From positions 20,223,172-20,287,171 of the forward strand of contig CM065186.1 in the NCBI GenBank assembly GCA_033026295.1: 64,000 nucleotides of DNA, given 5' to 3'. Origin of the DNA: Channa striata (Eukaryota > Chordata > Actinopteri > Anabantiformes > Channidae). Made by a program: the position numbers and the translations under genes. How positions within the stretch are numbered: the stretch's first letter is position 1; the number at the start of each line of letters is the position of its first letter. Shown here in pieces: positions 60,701 to 64,000 of the stretch. The notes under the pieces are model-generated. The model did no database searches and was not told where the DNA came from. It was given only the letters and a program-made list of their open reading frames with translations.

Positions 60701-62926
60701 TCACCTCCAGGATCATTGACTTTTTCGTTATCAAAGATGGACCACAGCACACAGGCAGGAAACACAGACAAACACACACACAAACACCACATTATAGCAG
60801 ACTCTTTCAAATAGTTGCACTGATGCTACTGATATGATAACAAATCTGATATAATAGATCAAATAAAGACTCTACTAAATTAAATAATGTGAAATCTGTG
60901 ATTCAGTATTTAGAGCTTGACCCGTACCAGTACTGACTGGTGAAATAATCTGAAATGGAATGATTATCACATGATCATTCATAATAAATAAATAAATAAA
61001 TTTTTAACAGTATATAGTTAAAAAAAAGGACAAGCCAAAATCTCAAGGAACATCTGTATTCAATATTTGTGCAAAAATAGCTTCTGTTACATGGGTTCTC
61101 ACTTATGCTTTATATGTTTATGAATTCTCTATACATGATTCATGAGTTCAGTGAGTACAGCTCAGTTTGGCATCAACTTAGCTTCTGCAGATGTATAGAA
61201 ATTCAGTTTTTCTTTATTTATATATCAACACTTTACATAAAAAAGACAGGACTATACAGATATGTAAAGAAAACGCAACCAACCCCGCTTGAGCAGCTAT
61301 AGGCAATAATGGAGAGGAAAAAACTGCCTTTAACGGAAAAAAATACCAGCTGAACCAGAGTGGGCGGCCATGTGCCTTGACGGGTTGGGATGAGTGGAAA
61401 GACAAAAAGAAAAGAACAACAAAACATTGGGCAGGTTAGTGGGACCAGTAGCTGCACACTGGAAGACACACAGCTCCAAATCCGGGGACACCTGAAGACA
61501 GGGACAGAGAGAGGGGGACAGAGAGGGAGAAAGACGACTACGGGACAAAGAAGATACAGAGTTAATGTCATACAGTGGTAACATATAAATGTGGGGTGAG
61601 ATGAGGAAAGTGTCTCAGTGCATCAGGGGTTGGTCCCTCAGCAGTCTGAGCCTATAGAATAACTGTTCACCATCAAACTTGTAGGAAGCACCTGAAACAT
61701 CACCACCAAACAAATCTCCTCTGCTATTGTAACACGTCACACATTGCATAACTATTGCAGCTCTATGCTAAAAACAGCACTATGCAGATTCTAGATAATT
61801 CCAACTATTAGAAAAAAGGACTCACAGACAAAGCAAATTTAGTAAATTAGGAAATCATAACTTTTTGTATAGTTTTATAATGTAATATAAATGGGTATGC
61901 ATAAAGATCCGAGTGACTTTGTCAAACTGTGAAGGTGATTGACAGGACACATCTCACAACTTTGCTGTCCGTCTCCCTGCCTTTAAAGTACTGAAAGAGT
62001 TTAAAAAAAGGTCAGGGGGCAGTATCTTTTGTCACAATGCAGCTTAAATGTCTCTTCTATAATTAGTGTGTAATTCGTCCAGCAACCAGCGTGCAACAGT
62101 ACAGTTAACTCTGCCCCCCATTACCCAAGAAATAAATTCTCTACTGAGGTAACGTCAAAAAAAAAAAAAGGATCTCAATCAACAAAGTAAGTGTGTGTGT
62201 GTTTTTGTTTTCTTTATTTCTATATATTTCATTCATTTGCAGGAGATCCCAGTGCGCTTGTGGTCCTGGTGGAGGAAGAGTTGGTAGTAATTGACCTGCA
62301 GACAGAGGGCTGGCCGGTCATTCAGACGCCGTACCTGGTTCCTCTCCACAGCTCAGCCATCACCTGCTCTCACCACATCTCTACCATACCCCTCAAACTG
62401 TGGGAAAGGATCATCGCTGCTGGAAACCTGCAGAACACACACTACTCCAAAAAGGTACACACTGGACAAATAATAGCAAAAGTTTTGTGTTAATAAGTCA
62501 AATAAATGTTAAATAAAAATGTGTTTGAATGAGCACATTCCTTCATTTTTGCTTTAAAAATTAACAATTAAGTCAGTATTGTGGTTAAACTTGATTATCC
62601 CCTATCTACCCTTAGCTTTGGCCAATAAGAGGGGGCCAGAACCTGGCTCCAGATCCTCCTCAGAGAGACCTTCTACTCACAGGGTCAGTCCAGCTGAAAT
62701 TTAGGAAGATCCATTGGACTTTTATTTTACATAATAATAATAGTCATCATTCTAATGTGGTTGTGTTTTTAGCCATGAGGATGGAACTGTGCGTTTCTGG
62801 GATGCATCAGGAGTCTGTCTGTATCCTATGTACAAATTAAGCACAGCTGGAGTGTTCGACACGGATGCTGATCCCAATGATAACATGAACCAAGGCACTG
62901 AAGGAGAGTGGCCACCATTCAGAAAG
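51759..62926 (+). CDS. llgl2: Lethal giant larvae homolog 2, N-terminal half
   Basis: WD40-repeat cortical polarity protein that antagonises aPKC/Par and helps define basolateral membrane. Twelve coding exons join in frame: 51759-51833, 52919-53016, 53728-53809, 53964-54079, 54475-54633, 59883-60045, 60141-60273, 60353-60407, 60600-60754, 62243-62454, 62616-62683 and 62773-62926. They give about 490 residues; the human protein has about 1,015, so the gene is cut by the window edge. Diagnostic stretches are [80 protein letters not shown] and LLLTGHEDGTVRFWDASG. They fit LLGL2 better than LLGL1. The start is set by an in-frame TGA two codons before the ATG. The acceptor at 51,713 implies an upstream non-coding exon. 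Intron 1 has a GC donor (aag|gcaagt). The exon 9 donor also looks like GC (acag|gcagga), and exon 5 uses a weak gttgtc donor. Confidence 0.95.
51834..52918 (+). other. llgl2: llgl2 intron 1, GC-AG type
   Basis: The donor reads aataag|gcaagta and the acceptor tcctttag|actgtgg. The phase-0 junction FNK|TVEHGFP is the conserved one, so the GC donor is forced by the reading frame. The intron contains a tRNA-like repeat at 52,075-52,290. Confidence 0.85.
52075..52290 (+). repeat. tRNA-like SINE/MITE family copy
   Basis: A-box-like gtggtgcagtagctagagca and B-box-like gttggttccatcccc are followed by the family signature gtccttgagcaagacactga. Same family as 3,795-4,000 and 9,335-9,560, here on the plus strand. 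Confidence 0.7.
54690..55690 (-). mobile_element. Old Tc1 element in llgl2 intron 5
   Basis: gacagcaattacagccttaa, ctttgttatcttggctgtg and ctgctgaaaaatacctccac with agcatgatgctgccaccacc are the standard antisense signature of fish Tc1 transposase, in the same order as 47.5-48.0 kb. Frames are fully broken and the ends are not clear. Much older than the 47-kb copy and apparently of another Tc1 subfamily. Confidence 0.75.
55700..55900. repeat. Dispersed repeat, partner at 33.7 kb
   Basis: atttggtaccaggcacaatt, gggacaataaaggaattacc and cagtgcatttagttgtga match 33,850-33,930 in order and orientation. Confidence 0.55.
55999..56329. mobile_element. Possible solo LTR
   Basis: A 331-bp segment starts TGTAGTGACCC and ends CATCACA. 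ttattat lies immediately on both sides, compatible with a 4-base ttat duplication or a chance match in AT-rich DNA. TG...CA ends and size fit an LTR. No internal retrotransposon sequence or second LTR is nearby. Confidence 0.45.
56390..56490 (-). repeat. tRNA-like SINE head
   Basis: On the minus strand gtggcctaaagttagagaag (A-box-like) is followed by gcttcaatccctgg (B-box-like). Confidence 0.45.
56920..56985 (+). repeat. SINE tail, tcgctttgaataaaagcat type
   Basis: gtcgctttgaataaaagcat, ctgccaaatgactaaatg and taaatgtaaa form the classic teleost SINE 3' tail with short repeats at the end. Confidence 0.65.
57300..59835 (+). mobile_element. L2-type LINE, longest copy, interrupted
   Basis: Broken frames read RPISKILEKVV..., LDLSAAFNTIDHKIV, GWFKSYLSNRFQFVHVND and VPPGSVLGP up to 57,803. 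After a foreign insertion the frame resumes with the YADDTQLYLSMK catalytic block near 58,545-58,580. Then come ORF2 C-terminal pieces and the family 3' tail (59,380-59,835) shared with four other fragments in the window. A 24-bp tandem duplication (ttggattaaaggaactgcac...) lies at about 57,643-57,690. Inactive. It fills most of llgl2 intron 5. Confidence 0.8.
57804..58521 (-). mobile_element. Insertion inside the L2 element, with internal minisatellite
   Basis: The segment breaks the LINE between its GSVLGP and YADD blocks. On the minus strand it is T-rich and ends in gcttttgggtcctctagtta, like a retroposon tail. Between about 58,035 and 58,245 a unit of roughly 45 bases (gaggaggctaacactataa...) repeats imperfectly about four to five times. 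Boundaries are deduced from where LINE similarity stops and resumes. Confidence 0.55.
60840..61245. other. llgl2 intron 9, left part
   Basis: AT-rich intron sequence with (aaat)n near 60,985-61,000. Nothing else recognised. Confidence 0.45.
61250..61670 (-). mobile_element. L2-type LINE 3' end, inverted, in llgl2 intron 9
   Basis: Reverse complement of the 59,400-59,760 tail: gagcagctataggcaataat, tgggcggccatgtgccttga, tggaagacacacagctccaa, ccggggacacctgaagacag and gtgtctcagtgcatcagggg in order. Confidence 0.85.
61670..62242. other. llgl2 intron 9, right part
   Basis: Poly(A) tract at about 62,158-62,169 and a short (gt)n before the acceptor of exon 10. No exon recognised. Confidence 0.45.
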
Positions 62927-64000
62927 GTGTGTGTGGATATCACAATCTGCAGAAAGCCTAATGACAAACTGAAGAGGGAAAATGACTTCAGTGGGGATTG
63001 TTATTGGTTAAATTTAAGATTACATTAAGATTACTTTACTCACAGAGCTGAATACCTCATTATAGGCCTGTAAAATGTGTAATTTTAAACAAATGCGCTG
63101 TCCTGAAACTTTAAAAGAACAAATTTCACTGATCTCATTTTCCCTTACTAATCTACATAATAATTTTGTATACTGAAATTAGTGTATTTTGTCTTTGGAG
63201 ATATAAAGTGAGAGTGGTATTTGTTTTATTTCAGATTTTTAATTCATTTGGATTATCTTTTAACATATTTTCCCTTTTATGTGTATGTTTCATGTTTTAG
63301 AACATATCTAAAACATCTGCGCCTTTTTAAATTCCGTTCCTTTATAAACAAAGATGACATTCCTGGAGTAGGCATTCTATGTATAAGACACCGTACTTTT
63401 TATCGGAATTACCAGTCCATGAGGAAATGTCCTAGTTACATCAATATATTCATTTACATAAAGTGACACATTAAATTTATTATAACTTATAACTAATAAC
63501 TTGTACGGATTTTGTTTTAATAAATTACAACTTGTGTAACAGCAAATGTTGCAAAACTTTTTTGCAACATTTGCTATTACTGCTTCACTTTTGTACTGCT
63601 TTTATCATCATACTCATTCCCTCATAATAAATTCCATTTAATCATCCTTTTTCTAAAATGTTTTAATAACATAAGTGTGTCTTCTCTTCCAAATGAAACT
63701 GCAGTTCACATCACGAACTGTGAAATATTTCACCTCACCATTAGCAGGGATCGTAGGCAAATAGGTAAATTTTTGATTTTGAGATTTAAGTTTAGACCAG
63801 AAGCTTTACAGGACAGTATAATTATTCTATTAATAATTAACAATATCTCTTTAGGCTGAGGATACAGTTATCTATCTTAAAAGCACAGGTGTGGGATTAG
63901 CAAAGGACTGTCTAAAATAGATAAACATCTTAGCTTTTAATTTCAATTTAAACTTTATTAAGCGCCAGTTTACAAAATTCAAGATTTCTTGCAGTACTAC
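62927..64000. other. llgl2 intron 12 start, with hairpin
   Basis: The donor aaag|gtgtgt follows WPPFRK. The expected next exon (VGSFDPYSDDPR-type) is not found before the window ends. A perfect 16-bp hairpin lies at 63,541-63,575 with a 3-base loop. Confidence 0.6.

Noticed and set aside
51759..62926. Assignment to llgl1 instead of llgl2
   Set aside because: [31 protein letters not shown] and ITCSHHISTIPLKLWERIIAAG follow LLGL2. galk1 linkage also agrees.
1..64000. CRISPR arrays, operons, bacterial or phage islands
   Set aside because: No regularly spaced direct repeats and no prokaryotic gene layout. All genes are spliced and of vertebrate type.

Overview
The window is vertebrate nuclear DNA, almost certainly from a ray-finned (teleost, probably percomorph) fish. 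Genes are split by GT-AG introns, the background is AT-rich, and the spacers are full of transposons typical of fish: L2-clade and RTE-like LINEs, Tc1 elements, tRNA-like SINE families and microsatellites. There are no bacterial-style operons. Coordinates of spliced genes were worked out by hand from reading frame, splice consensus and recalled vertebrate orthologues; no alignment was run.

Layout. Positions 1-11.6 kb are gene-free, with a deleted LINE, tRNA-like repeats and inverted repeats. elf3, an epithelial ETS transcription factor, lies on the minus strand at 11.65-14.6 kb with nine exons, a TATA box and a perfect NF-kB consensus upstream. 14.7-23.2 kb is repeat-rich spacer. galk1 (galactokinase) is on the plus strand from 23,347 to 30,075 with eight coding exons. 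Its last intron (25,583-30,000) contains a complete two-exon KCTD6/KCTD21-like BTB gene on the same strand (26,915-28,967), so one gene is nested in another. 30.1-51.7 kb is mostly non-coding: a CpG-rich promoter-like block at 31.3-31.7 kb, a second candidate promoter near 43.5 kb, an RTE-type LINE fragment at 36.3-36.9 kb, and a nearly intact Tc1 transposon at 47,225-48,808 whose transposase has one premature stop. llgl2 (lethal giant larvae) starts at 51,759 on the plus strand and runs off the right edge; twelve coding exons (about 490 residues, roughly the N-terminal half) can be read. Its introns hold an older Tc1 copy, a likely solo LTR, an L2 LINE split by another insertion, and further L2 and SINE pieces.

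The genes do unrelated jobs: elf3 in epithelial transcription, galk1 in the Leloir pathway, the KCTD protein probably as a cullin-3 adaptor or scaffold, and llgl2 in basolateral polarity. From memory of the human map, galk1 and llgl2 are linked on 17q25, while ELF3 is on chromosome 1. I found no wholly new molecular system. The least expected points are the nested same-strand KCTD gene with an intron in its coding sequence and two apparent GC-AG introns in llgl2.
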